A program made the position numbers and the translations under genes. The notes beneath the pieces were generated by a model, which saw nothing but the letters and a program-made list of their open reading frames with translations, was not told where the DNA came from and ran no database searches. From assembly GCA_023055505.1 (NCBI GenBank), contig JALIRH010000002.1:24124437-24188436 (forward strand): DNA of 64,000 bases, read 5' to 3'. Below, piece by piece: positions 1 through 11,479 of the stretch; within the stretch, counting starts at the first letter, position 1, and the number at the start of each line of letters is the position of its first letter. This DNA is from Callipepla californica brunnescens. Its lineage: Eukaryota; Chordata; Aves; Galliformes; Odontophoridae.

Positions 1-1992
1 CTGATGGACATCCAGATGGTCACCAAGAAAGGGCCAATTTTAGGCCATGTATCAGAAAATCATGACTCAGGAAGTCTTCAGAGAAAGTTATATGTCATCT
101 GTATAAGCAGCATATTTTGTGCTATTTTCAGGTAAAATATTTAAGGATGATAGCATGTTCGCCTAGTGGGCCTGTAGGGAACTGAAGAGATCATAAAAGA
201 GCAAGATTATAAATGTGAACAGAAGTAGAAGGAAAGTTTCCTCCTGATGGAAGAATAGTAAGGGTTTCCTTGAGAAATCATTCTTACTTGTCTATTACAA
301 GTTCCAATTTGAGTTCCAATTACCATTATAAAGTAGGCCACTCAAGAAAAAAAAAAATCAAACATAACTACAATGAAGAGAGTGATTTATTAAAACTCCC
401 TTTTGTATTTCACAGATTTAGTATACTAAGCCTTAAAAGCTGGAATTCTATGACAATTCTGGAGAAAATATCTAGATAAAATCTCAAAAAAACACTAAGT
501 ACACTAACTATTCAGATTAAACAATACCGAATTTAAATATAAGTCATACTCCTAATACACAAAGTGTTTGTGCAGGAGATGCAAACAATATCTGACTGAG
601 CTTATACATATACACAGAGATCACTTTCACCTAAGAGGAGCACCTCTCCTGCATGCTGTAGTGCAGGAGGTAGCAGAACAGTTCCGCAGATGTCCTCATG
701 TTGCAGTCTCACCATGGCTCTACATGCATGTACCTTCACATGTATGCGATTTGTTTTACCTATGCTTAATTCAAGCCTATATACACATAGAAGTATTTTT
801 CTAGCTCTCAGAGGCTGACCCCTAACTCTTTATCACTTGACAAATTGTTCACTTTACCAAAACAGGCTTTACACATGAGTGAATATGTGTTTTCTTTTTA
901 AAATAATGCTGTACATTATTTAGCATTCAAGTTGTTTTGTAAGAATCCATTCCAAATGACCTATATTCTGCATATGCTAACATATTCTTCTCTATGGGAC
1001 TGAAGTATGGAGGGTAGCGTATTGATGAGGCTGGTAGAAAGGTGGGAAGTGATACAAAATACTTGAAGAAAAAGTTTTGAAAACATGAGCATCTAAATTT
1101 GCCCAGATGCTTAAATGCCTCAAGTGTCCCTAGGCATGCAGCTTGTGCCTAATGAAGCAGTATTGGTGCAGACTTTGGATGTGCACAGCCCATTCAGTCA
1201 CCCCTGCCTCTTCACTGAAAATAATTGGTACACACTAAATTGTCAAATGAGTACTAGAGATATGTGTCACTCAAGGTGTAAATGTCATAATCATTTAAAC
1301 TAGAAGAAATGTCAAGCATAAAACCCTTGTAAAGGCTAACAATCTAAAGTACATTCTCATTTTGAATACGAATGCACTTTAAAATAAAACTGTTTTCTTG
1401 CTTCTCAGAATTGTTTTATCTGTAATTTACTGTGATTCTCTACTTCATTTATTTTAATTCCAGTAAATTAGTTTTATTTTCTAATCCTTCTTAGCAAGTC
1501 ACTGTGGCAGATGGAAAACTATCAGAATTAGAGCTCATATTCTTCACTGTTCAGGGATTTTCATAGAGATTCCAGACTAGAATGGATGGAATAATTGTTG
1601 TGTGGGTACAGGATAAAGCTTGACCCAGAAAGGAGCAGCATTCCTTTGACAGCATTAAAAAAAATGTATATGAAATCTCTGCTCTTCTATTCTTGTTTTA
1701 CTGAGTTTTGTAATCAGACACAAAAATTTAAGTCTCAACATGACTAATTCAGTGTGCTACGGTGCTTCTGGTCATAAAGACAAGTCCTTCTCCCACATCA
1801 TTCATCACTGCAACCCAGTATATCCTATCTTATGGACAGTCGGGAACCCACTACAGTCTTGAAACAAGCTGGTGCAATGCTTAGCTCAGACATTAGTAGT
1901 TCATTATTTTACATGAAATGTTTTCAGATATAGTCCTCTCAGTAAGTGAAATTCCTAGGCAAGCATTCAGTTTTTTACATACCCATACAACA
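1..1992. other. AT-rich non-coding stretch, no gene seen
   Basis: No open frame here looks coding: the longest are under 80 codons, of random composition and without plausible splice sites. I recognise no repeat family and no RNA gene. Confidence 0.6.
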
Positions 1993-2533
1993 GGAGTCTG
2001 TTCTGAGATCTGTTCTGCTCAACTTTTCATTAACGACTTGGAGGCATGTTCATAAAGCTTGCAGATAAGATCAAACCAGTGGGAGCAGGGCAATATGCTC
2101 AACAGTGCTCAACAGTAGGGCAACCATCCATAGGGATCTTCACAGCCAGCAAAATGAGCCGACCTTCTGAAATCCGACAAACTCCAAGTCCTGCATCTGA
2201 GAAGGAAAAATTCCTGGCATCAGCATAGACTGGGGATGGACTGTCTGGCTCTGCTGAGAAGTACCTGGGTGTCTCAGCTGACAGAAGGCTGAACAGAAGC
2301 CACCAGTGCTCCCTGGTGGAAAAGAGACCAACAACTTTCTGGTATGTAGGAACGGGAACACAGCCAGTAGATAAGGGGAAGTGATAATCTCTTTTTACTT
2401 TTTAGATATTATCTAAAATATAGCATCCAATTTTTCCCTTCTACTAGAAAGACATGAATGAACCATACCAAGTTTAGCAGAGTACAGTGATGGTCAAGGC
2501 TGGTGTGCTCACTGTCCTAGAAGGGCCTGTAGA
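1993..2533 (+). mobile_element. CR1 LINE fragment, sense, reverse-transcriptase part of ORF2
   Basis: Degenerate CR1 sequence read on the + strand. In translation it starts near the 'LFINDLE' region that precedes the RT catalytic box. The box itself is decayed: 'LADKIK' stands at about 2056-2073 where FADDTK is usual. The fragment then runs through the part equivalent to the 'YLGV...' segment (about 2262-2282) into the region where CR1 normally has an RKDM-type motif (about 2446-2460). It carries stops and small indels and is not functional. The 5' part of the element is absent. It appears to be interrupted by the minus-strand CR1 at 2583 and to resume at about 3576. Confidence 0.75.
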
Positions 2534-2582
2534 AGGTTGGCTTTTTCACTGCAGAAACAAAGTCTTTGAAGGAGACATCACA

Positions 2583-3565
2583 GCGTAGAATCTTAGAATC
2601 AGAATCCTCAGAGTTGGTAGGGACCTTAAAGGTCAACTCCTCTGCAATGAACAGGTGCACATATAGCTATATTAGGTTGCCCAGGGCCTTATCCAGCCTC
2701 ACCTTGACAGTCTCCAAGGACAGGGTGTCAACCGCAACTCTGGGCAACGTTTCACTGCCCCACCATCCTCACTGTAGAACACTTTTCCTTTATATCTAAG
2801 CTAAATCCCCTTGTTCTATCACCACAGACCCTCCTACAGAGTTTTTCCCCTTCTTTCCTTTAGCTCCCCTTTATTTATTGAAAGGCCACTATCAGGTCAT
2901 CTCATAGCCTTCTCTTCTCCAGGATAAACAGCCCCAGCTCTCAGCCTGTCCTCAAAGGAGAAGCACTCCATTCCATCGATCATTATTTGTCCCTCCTCTG
3001 GATGCACTTGACCAGGTCCATGTCTCTCCTGTACTAAAGACTCCACATCTGAGTGCAGTACTCTGGGTGAGACCTCACCATCACAGAGTAGAGGGGCAGG
3101 ATCACTTCCCTTGTCCTTATGGCCACGCTTCTTTTGATGCAGTTCAGGATATAGTTGGCCTTCTGGGCTGCAAGGGCACATTTCTGGCTCATGTCCAGCT
3201 TCCCATCCACCACTACCCCCAGATCCTTTTTGACAGATCCCAGCTTGCATTGATAATGGATGTTGCCTTGACCCAGGTGCAAGACCTTGCATTGGTTGAA
3301 TCTCATGAGGTTCACCTGGGCCCTATGGATGGGGCTCATATCTTGATGCCATCAGCAAACTTGCTGAGGGTGCACTCAACCCCACTGTCAATGTCACTAA
3401 TGAAGATATTAAAGAGTATCAGACCCAGCACTGACACGTTTAGGACACTGTTTGTCACTGATCTCCATTCAGACATGGAACCATTGACTACCATTCTCTG
3501 GACTCAGTCCTTCAGCCAGTAATTAATCCATCAAATCCACCCATCAAATCCATGTCTTACAAATT
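2583..3565 (-). mobile_element. CR1 LINE fragment, antisense, RT C-terminal region plus 3' end
   Basis: The 3' terminus lies at the left edge, with the decayed 'agaatc' octamer-like tail from about 2586, followed by the usual CR1 3' UTR order. A 101-residue open frame at 3034-3339 (minus) contains typical CR1 RT C-terminal motifs: NLMRFN, CKVLHLGQGN, KDLGVVVDGKLDMSQ, CALAAQKAN, CIKRSVA and REVILPLYS. Further right, at about 3345-3375, is the reverse complement of the 'ECTLSKFADD' RT catalytic box. The joint near 3330-3345 looks deleted compared with a full element. The piece is about 1 kb, against about 4.5 kb for a complete CR1. It is a dead fragment, and its open frame should not be called a gene. 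Confidence 0.88.
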
Positions 3566-3575
3566 TTGGAAGGCA

Positions 3576-3770
3576 ACCCCCGACGTCAACAGGAGGTTGT
3601 GTATGGAAGCAGTATGAGGGACAATGAGCATTAAGTGACATGAAGAGATTCAGACTAGAGACAAGGAGGATATTTTTCCTCCATGTCTTCTTTGAGTAAG
3701 AACATAGATAGACTAGAAAGGTCTCCTTTCCTTTCAAATCCTTTCCAACTTGTATTGTGGTGTATTCAGA
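3576..3770 (+). mobile_element. CR1 LINE 3'-end fragment, sense, strongly decayed
   Basis: The + strand shows in order the CR1 3' UTR landmarks 'gggacaatg', 'agattcagactag' and a final 'ctttccaact' followed by a degraded terminal octamer at about 3750-3770. It is compressed by deletions. Orientation and position suggest it is the downstream half of the sense CR1 at 1993-2533, split by the antisense element between them. Confidence 0.55.
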
Positions 3771-4440
3771 ACGAATAGAAATATAGTTTTTTGTAGGACT
3801 AGCTTCATGCATTTTAACCAATGCTGTAATAGATGCTGCTACTCAATCTGAATCTGAAGCTAATCTGTCCTTGTTTGTTAAAGTTTCTGAAAAGAAAGCT
3901 GATTTTGCAGCATACTGAATTTTTAAAAGCTTTTTATAAAACATTAGCCTTTATGAAAATTAATGTGTATCATGTAGAGTAAAACACATGTACCTCATTT
4001 ACAAAACCTGGAATACATATTCATTTATTAGTTCTTCAGTGGTCATAGAAAACTTTCAAATTAATTGTAGAAATGAGACTTCAGAAGACTCTGGCCTTGA
4101 AGTACTCTTGAATTTGAATTAAAAAAAAAAATGCCAAGAATCATCACAGTTATAATATATGCTTTGAGTATTAAATCAAGATGGATTTCAGATTTGTAAT
4201 TTTGTTAGATTTTCTTTGTATGTTTTGGTTGGTTGGTAGGTTTTGTTATTGGTATTTCCTAATGTAGAAGTTTTTTTCTATTTTTCTATTTCCTTTCCAA
4301 TAATCCAAAAATGTATCAGGAAAAACTCTTCTTGGTAAACAGTGCCATAAATGCGCAAATAGTTTGTAAGAGAGAAAGGTTGTTTTTTTACTTCCTTCAT
4401 TATAAAACAACATGGCTATTGTAAAAAAGCAAGAGTTCAT
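3771..4440. other. Non-coding, no feature recognised
   Basis: AT-rich sequence with a short A-run near 4120 and a GGTT-rich patch near 4225-4240. No coding potential or repeat family was recognised. Confidence 0.55.
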
Positions 4441-5016
4441 TGTCAGTGGTTTAAGGGCTGGTTCAGCCTGGTTCCATGATGGTTGGTATGGGGGACCCAC
4501 ACCCTGGGAAATGGGAAGGGATAAAGGGAAAAGGGAAAAGAGAGATGAGCCTAGAAACAAAACAGCAGCAACAATCTGAGGAGGAAAGCTAATTTACTAA
4601 ATAAGATAATGGAAAACAAAATAACACAATATAATGCAACATAATTAGAATTAAAGAAAAGAAAAAGAATTCAATCAAATGAAACAAGCAAGAGAAAGTG
4701 TCCGATAAATCAAAAGCCTTACTCTTAATGCTGAATGTGAGATGGCAGTGAGCACCCGCTGCTGGGTCAATCCCCAGAAGAAAGAGAGTGTCTCGTGACA
4801 CACAGTTTTTATTTTTCCCTCTGAGTGGAAATATGTAAAAATACAAAGCAACACAAAGTCCACTGAAGAACATAGTTATTCTTCTCTTCCAAGACAGGTA
4901 TACCCATAGCTATTGATGATCCACGGAGCTAGAGCATTAAACTCTTTAATTCTCAATGCACTACTTGATATTATGATGTGGAATACCAGTATACCGAAAA
5001 TCATAAAACCATGACA
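4441..5016 (-). mobile_element. Solo LTR of an endogenous retrovirus (ERVL-like), copy 1
   Basis: A 576-bp segment beginning TGTCAGTGG and ending CCATGACA, which is the TG...CA boundary of a retroviral LTR. It is the same family as 5747-6291, sharing long blocks in the same order, for example the start, 'acccacaccctggga' and 'gtggaatacca'. Minus polarity is inferred because on that strand an AGTAAA-type polyadenylation signal (near 4599) is followed by T/GT-rich sequence and a terminal CCACTGACA. Flanking bases ttcat (4436-4440) and ttgat (5017-5021) could be a 5-bp target-site duplication with one mismatch. There is no internal retroviral coding sequence beside it. Confidence 0.72.
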
Positions 5017-5746
5017 TTGATAAAGCTGTTAAATAACACTAAATCATTTAACAGCACAGTTACTTTTCAAGCATTCTAAACAACCTGATAATAAACAGAC
5101 ATTTTTCTCAAAATGGTCTTCTGACTCAGTTTCCTAGAAGTCCTTCTGTTGGTACAAATGTATATCTTCAATTCCTTTAGATATCTTTACCTTGGTTTGG
5201 CCAGAAAATTATACAACTACTTTCAGCACCTACATTTTAATGTAGGTGTATATTGCATAGCATGACAAAAGTGGATGTGGATTGAGGATAGTGAGGGGGA
5301 AGAGATCCAGGCACTGACCATAGGCTGAGATGTCAGAACTGGCAGCATTGCAGATAAAATACAGCAGGAAACAAGATTTAAGCTTGGGGGAAGCAAAGGG
5401 AGAGGAAGGATGTTGAAACATAATTGCATGTTCAAAGCTGGGTTTCCACACAGTAATCCTCCTCTGAAGTCTCTTTTCTTAGCCTAGTAAGCACTGAATG
5501 CTCTGTTGAACAGTGGCACACTTCCAAAGAGAAAACTATACTCAGAGCTGTCTTAAAAAAGGGTGAATATGTAGAACTATCACAGGTAAAAGCAGAACTT
5601 TAAACCAGACCTGGTACATATAAATTGAATTTTAACATTCTTACATTTTCTGATGGCTTTCTGCTAAATTGATAGAACTGAACTGTAGATAGTCTTGTCA
5701 AAACTATCCAACATAGGCCAGAACACTTTCCACAAATAAAAAAGTC
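5017..5746. other. Non-coding spacer between two LTRs
   Basis: About 730 bp with no gag, pol or env similarity and no primer-binding-site-like sequence seen. This argues that the flanking LTRs are two solo insertions and not the ends of one provirus. It contains a 22-bp inverted repeat at 5227-5248. Confidence 0.5.
5227..5248. repeat. Perfect short inverted repeat (10-bp arms, 2-nt loop)
   Basis: CACCTACATT at 5227-5236 is followed by TT and then by AATGTAGGTG. The arms are perfectly complementary. It is too short to call an RNA gene. Confidence 0.7.
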
Positions 5747-6291
5747 AGTGTCAGTGGTTTATGGGCAGGTTCAGCCCAGTTCCTTGACTAATGGGGCAAG
5801 GGACCCACAGACCCACACCCTGGGAAAAGGGAAGGGAGAAAAAAGGAAAAGGTAGGGAGATGGGCCCAAGAACAAAACAGTAACAATGATCTGAGAAGGA
5901 AAACTAACTTATTAAATAAGATATCAAAATGCAAAATGACACAATAAAATACAATACAATTGGACTTGAAGTTATAAATCAAAGTTAGAGAGATAGTGTC
6001 TGAAATCAAAGGCCTTACTCAAAAGCTGAAGGCGAGATGGCTGGGTAATCTCCACTGCTGAGATGACCAGCAAAAGAGAGGTCTCAGGACTTGCATGCAG
6101 TTATGTCTTTCCCTCTGAGTGGAAAACAGGAATGCAAAGTCCTCTGGGGTACATAGTTCTTCTCTTCTGAGAACCAGGTGCCTGGAAATTCAGCAGTCCA
6201 TGGAATTGGAGCATTAACTCTATAAATCCCAGTGCCTTACATGGTGTTATGATATGGAATACCAATAACAACAGTCATAAAACCATGATTC
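5747..6291 (-). mobile_element. Solo LTR of an endogenous retrovirus (ERVL-like), copy 2
   Basis: Second copy of the LTR family seen at 4441-5016, in the same orientation and of similar length. It starts at TGTCAGTGG (5749) and ends near CCATGATTCA, so the right terminus has decayed. The copies differ by many substitutions and small indels. The hexamer aaagtc lies on both sides (5741-5746 and 6292-6297) and may be its own target-site duplication, independent of copy 1. Minus polarity is inferred from an AGTAAA-like signal and downstream T-rich sequence on that strand. Confidence 0.72.
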
Positions 6292-6781
6292 AAAGTCTCA
6301 AAATGAAGAGATGAGAGACAAAGAGCAACAGTAGTACTAGCTCAAGTGAATTTTGAAAAGATCTGTTATCAAACTGTTGAAGCAATCTGACATTTTGCCT
6401 CTAACTAGGACTAAAATCTTTACATGATGAAGAGTTCAGGAGTGACAAACCAAGTTGTGATAGCCATTCCCTGTAGAAATCTTCAAAAGGATCAAAGACC
6501 TCTTTGTCTTTAGCTTCATGTTCTTCAGATTTTTAGCACTGTCTGTAGGGCTCTGAAAAGAAGATCATTGTCAGCGCAAAATAAGTTGTCGAGCTTCTTA
6601 TTTCAGTTCCATACTAGTGATCAAAACATTTCCATTCTCGACAGATTTCTCAAGATACAAGACTTAAACATTCAAAATTCCAACTCCGACAGAGAAAGAC
6701 ATTCAGAGAGAAAGCTAAGTATGTGGTAGAGTACTCTGAGGAAAGAGATGAAAGAGACTACACACTTTCAATTACAAATGC

Positions 6782-6799
6782 AAAAAAAAAAAAAAAAAA
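6782..6799. repeat. A(18) homopolymer
   Basis: Eighteen consecutive A residues on the + strand. No retroelement body was recognised upstream of it. Confidence 0.95.
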
Positions 6800-7066
6800 G
6801 TACATAAAAATCCAGAAGTTTTATTAGCTCAAGTTCTAAAGCATTTTCTTTTGTCAGGCTGAGCATTCTATTGTGATAAACAGGAAGCTAATGAGTATCA
6901 TTGTATTAATATGTCATTTCTGCTTTTCTACAACAGACAGGGATCCATGAAGTTCCCCAAAAAAGTGTAGAAGTTAAGGGTACAAGGGTTATTACCAAGA
7001 GCAACCTGTTCCCAATTTCACCATCTGCAATCTCATGTTTAATATTCACATGTAAGCTTACATTAA

Positions 7067-7086
7067 ATATATATATATATATATAT
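7067..7086. repeat. (AT)10 dinucleotide microsatellite
   Basis: Ten uninterrupted AT units. Confidence 0.95.
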
Positions 7087-7569
7087 GCATACAGTAAGAA
7101 AATTGCAATTAAATATTTCTCATAATCCTACTTCATCAATTTCTCCTTAGAATTCAGTCACAGAAGAAAAGAAGCCTGAAGCCAGGAATGTGCTAATTAG
7201 AGAGCAAAAATATTAATCAGAAGACCTTTGGGAAAAAGAGAAAATGGGAAGGACTGAGTTCCCTGCACTGGAAGATGATAACCTGATTTTCAGGAAATAA
7301 GAATTGAGCAGTAAACAGTAAAGTTAAATGAAGAGAATTTTCACCTGGGACAGAATAAATCCTAATCTGAATGGCTTCAGTAAACACATTTCAAGTACAA
7401 GCAGAACTGCAGCTCTAAGAGCTCCCAAAGACATTTATTTTAGTCAATTGTCTATGAAGAGCATCTTAGACAATGAAAGAGGTAGGAAGAATCTTAACTG
7501 TTAAATAATTTTCAATAAGATACTCTATTAACTTTATGAGAACTGTTTTTTTGGTTTGGTTGGTTGTGG

Positions 7570-7588
7570 GTTTGTTTGTTTGTTTGTT
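7570..7588. repeat. (TTTG)n short tandem repeat within a T/G-rich tract
   Basis: About four and a half TTTG units inside a G/T-rich stretch running from about 7545. Confidence 0.85.
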
Positions 7589-10006
7589 CTGGGGGGAGAG
7601 GGAGGGTGGTTAGTAAATCCATGGTCCTTTTTTTATTAATTTGAAGTCCAGTAATGTAACATGACTGAATAAACAAGTCACTTCTCCATAGAGTTGGCAA
7701 TTTTCTAAAACTTTCTGCGTCATTTCCTACTGCTTCCCTTGAGTATGAAATCAAAACAAGTTTTGCAATCCAAAGCTGTGCAGCCAGGGTCTCTGCAGAT
7801 GCAGCCATCCTCAGGGACTAAGGATGAACAAGGAAAGCTGCAGCTTGTAGCAAGGCATTGTAGGGAAGAAAAAATGTCCTGAATTTCAGCCTTCAACAAC
7901 TCAGTGTAAAAAACAGTAAATCAAGGAAAAAAAATGGGAAAACTACCTCTTACCTCGTACACAAAATTACCCAGTGCAAAAATGCTTAAAGAATAAGACT
8001 TTATAAGGTTGTCATTTCAGTGCATAAAGAAACATATTTTAAAGTTATTGGTCTAATATTTATTCATTTATTTTCTTTGGTAAAAGTTTTCTTTAGAAAG
8101 AAGAAAATATAAACATCACCAAGAGCAAGGCTGGTGGGATTTTATGCAGAAAGTCTGATATTACAGAGATTATGATGCACACAACTATTCAGGTTCAGTC
8201 TGAATCCAGATCTTCTCTGTAATATACTAAATTGAATAATTACTATGAAAATATTAGTGTTTCCTTTTCCTTGAGAAAGTTTTGTAGGGTAATTGATAAG
8301 AATGTTAGGGTTTGAGTTCCTATGGTTTTATTAACAATAATCAAGGAGCCTTTTTTTTTCAGATTGTAACTATTAAGGCCTAAAATCATTAATTGTGACA
8401 AGGGAAAGTTCAAGGATGCAAGTGAGTAGTTAAGATCCTTTCTAAAGTTGGTAGAGTTAATCAATAAAATGCTTCAGATATCCTAGTCCCACTCAGTGGG
8501 AGTGGTTCAGAAACTGCACTGCACCAGATACAGGGAAACTTCAGGTTTCATCAGCAGATCTTAAAACTCCAGATAATATTCATCCAACAAATCATTTGTA
8601 TGCTCTTATAATCCTTTTATATCACTAAGTTCTATGCAAATAAGATGCTCAGCTCTGATCTCTTCTGTCTTTGAACAAAGAGTAGTTTTGTCAATGTAAA
8701 CAATTATGGTAGAAAAATTGAAATCATAATCAAGCCAGTTAACGGGAGGTTCATAGAGCTTCTATCAAAATGTCTTTCATGCCCTAATAATTATCCATTC
8801 AAATTCTGTCTTTTTTATTCTAATATTCAATCTACTACTTGTCAACCAAATGTCCTAATTATAATGTATTTATTAGCTTTCATCCTAAAAAAAAAAAAAT
8901 GTAAATTCTTCTGTGATGCTCCTGAACACACTGCTAACATGTTTGTAATGATGTCAGGTACTTCACTCACATGGTCATAGGGTGGATCCAGGCTCTGTCT
9001 TCTGTCTGCTACTTATTTCATTTCAAAGGGCTTAAAGGTTTTCATGGAGAACCTCCTTCTCCCATCCAATAGTCCAGGCTCCTTTCCTGGTAAAAGCGTA
9101 GGATGTAAGAAGCAGAAACTTTTCACATCAACAACCCTTATTTTTCTTTCTTTTATTATGGAATACAAAGTATTTATTCCTGCCCCTGAATTATATAAAC
9201 TCCCAATGCTTTACATTTGAATCTCCTGAACATAAGAGGTGGTATCCTTCATGACACATCACAAAATAAAGTAGTTGCCATATTTATTCTTTTCCAAGCT
9301 GTCACAAGCTAATAATAGTTACTAAATCTATGTCAGGAGGGAAAGGCAGATAAATACCTAAGCTTTAGACCCCAACCAGGCATGAAATGGAGCTGAGATG
9401 TTTGATCTTAATGAAAATAAAGTGTTTCTATGCATTTCCAGACAAGCTTTTGTAAAAAACTGGTGGACCTAGGAAACCTAATTATCACAATCCAAGGAAA
9501 AATTAGTAAGTATTTCTGGCTTCAAAAGTTCAATTAAATGCTCAATTTTTGTCATGTTCTGTTTCAGGCATACAAGTTGTTTACAATCTTGTCTCAGATT
9601 CTCATCCTATAGTCTATAGTAAATGCATTATTTTGTTTTTTGAAAGATTACTGTGGTCCATAGTTCTTCAGAAAAGAAAGCCACAGGGAATCTTAAATTA
9701 TAGGAAAGAAACACTATCATCTTTGGAATGGCATGAGAATCAGTAGGTTATAAAAGCTTTTATCTCATTGAGTGCATTTTGCTCACAAGTTACTGCCATG
9801 TCTGTTAGTGTTTTCAGCATTTCTTAATATGAACTGGATTTCTGACATACAAAGAACAAGACAACTAACAGGAACAAATTCATGACTTCTCAGGATGGAT
9901 TCTGTCCTGAGAAGACAATGTCTTTTATATTTCATCAGTGTACAGCCTATGCATAAACAATGAGATATTACCTAGATCTAAATCATATTGGGCTCAAAGC
10001 TCACAA

Positions 10007-10054
10007 GGGCTTTGATAGTGATAGATCATAGGGCTTTAATAGTGCTAGATCAAC
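10007..10054. repeat. Two-copy 24-bp tandem duplication
   Basis: GGGCTTTGATAGTGATAGAT (10007 onward) is followed directly by a diverged copy beginning GGGCTTTAATAGTGCTAGAT (10031 onward). The period is 24 bp with a few mismatches. Confidence 0.8.
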
Positions 10055-10946
10055 ATACGAATCACTATCAACACCTGGAAAATTTCAGAGAGATAAATAT
10101 TGTTGAAGCGTATCCCTTATATATGAAGGATGGATGACTTTGCAATCATAAACAGAAATCAAGTTGAACAGCTTATCTACCCCAGCAAACTACCTTCAAG
10201 GGACAGAGGTATTAAGACATGGCTGAAGAAAATGTATTTTATGAATTCCAAAAAACTGTATATGTAAGCTATGAATAGATTGCCTTAATTCACAACAAAT
10301 AAAAATAATTCTTTATCACTACTAATCACTATTATCAGTAATAATAAACATTATTTATCATTATTTATCTGCATTCCTCTGAAGTGTTTCAAGTTATTTA
10401 ATTGCCTCCTGAGAAGGAAGTGCATTTAATTAAAATATTTTTGTACCTAAAAATGTGTATGTTCCTTCGTCAAATTTATCATATTTTGTGCAATGTATTG
10501 CATGTCAGACGTAGTCTTGTGTGTCATACAGGTTTGCAAGACCATGCAGTAGAAAATGATTTACTCATAAGTGCACTCCTGACAAGTAATAGTAATTGTG
10601 CAGAGGGACCTTAAAAATCTTTGTGTTCACCTATGAAATGACTGAAAAACCTTACAACATTTTACAATATTTGTCACAAAAAACAGTCTAAATATTACAA
10701 ACATGCACTTAAAAGGCTTCCTAAGACTAAAGAAATTCAGTCTGCTCCATATATCTGACCTCAAACAGACTGGCAGAGAGAAGCCTGGGACTGTTTAATT
10801 GGACACAGTGTACTAGCACTGAAGCAGCACTCTATAATCACCGAAGCAGAATCAATGATTGTAAAAGAAATTGTAAATAGCAACACTTCATAAAATGAAA
10901 TATAATGTTTTAGAACCAAGTTTCAAGAATGAAGCTCACAAATCCA

Positions 10947-10984
10947 GATTAGAAGCCTAGTTGTTGATTAGAAGCCTCTTTGTT
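10947..10984. repeat. Two-copy 19-bp tandem duplication
   Basis: GATTAGAAGCCTAGTTGTT is followed directly by GATTAGAAGCCTCTTTGTT. The two units differ at only two positions. Confidence 0.85.
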
Positions 10985-11447
10985 GATGACTTAGACTATT
11001 TCAAATACGATTTACAAAATCCACTCTGTTAAAGAAGATAGTGTTTTGTTAGACAGAGGGAAATGCTAGAAAAGTCATCTAACCTATTGATGCATTTATA
11101 TCATACTCTCATTTTGCATTTTATATGTCAGAGCCCAGAGCTGGAAACAACCAAGAGGGGGAGCAGAAATATTTAGGGGAAATTCATACTTACATTAGAA
11201 TGGACTGCATTTTTTCTGCAGGTGCATGGTATTCTCCCTTAAAGAAACCAAAAATCAAAAACAATTAACCCCACCAGAAATAGCTGCAGGTGGTTGAAAG
11301 GAATTCCAGATCCAGTATGAAAACCCACAAGTGTACCTCATGTTGTCTATATCCAATAAAGTAATTCAGGAAAGTTTTTATTGTTACCTTTTCACTGAGC
11401 ATACTTCTGAGATTATCCTCTCCTACAATTAATTGTTGTGTTAGTTA

Positions 11448-11479
11448 GATTGCTGACAGTGTTAATGCAGTCAGCAATC
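11448..11479. repeat. Perfect inverted repeat (10-bp arms, 12-nt loop)
   Basis: GATTGCTGAC at 11448-11457 and GTCAGCAATC at 11470-11479 are exact reverse complements separated by 12 nt. The arms do not extend further. Confidence 0.75.

Noticed and set aside
3034..3339. 101-codon minus-strand frame with reverse-transcriptase motifs
   Set aside because: It is part of a truncated CR1 element and not an independent gene.
4441..6291. Interpretation of the two LTRs as the ends of one provirus
   Set aside because: The interior is only about 730 bp without retroviral sequence, and the outer flanks do not match each other while each copy has its own candidate duplication.
7512..7808. 98-codon minus-strand frame starting MAASAETLAAQLW
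   Set aside because: The start looks protein-like, but the C-terminal third is a translated TTTG-type tract and no family is recognised.
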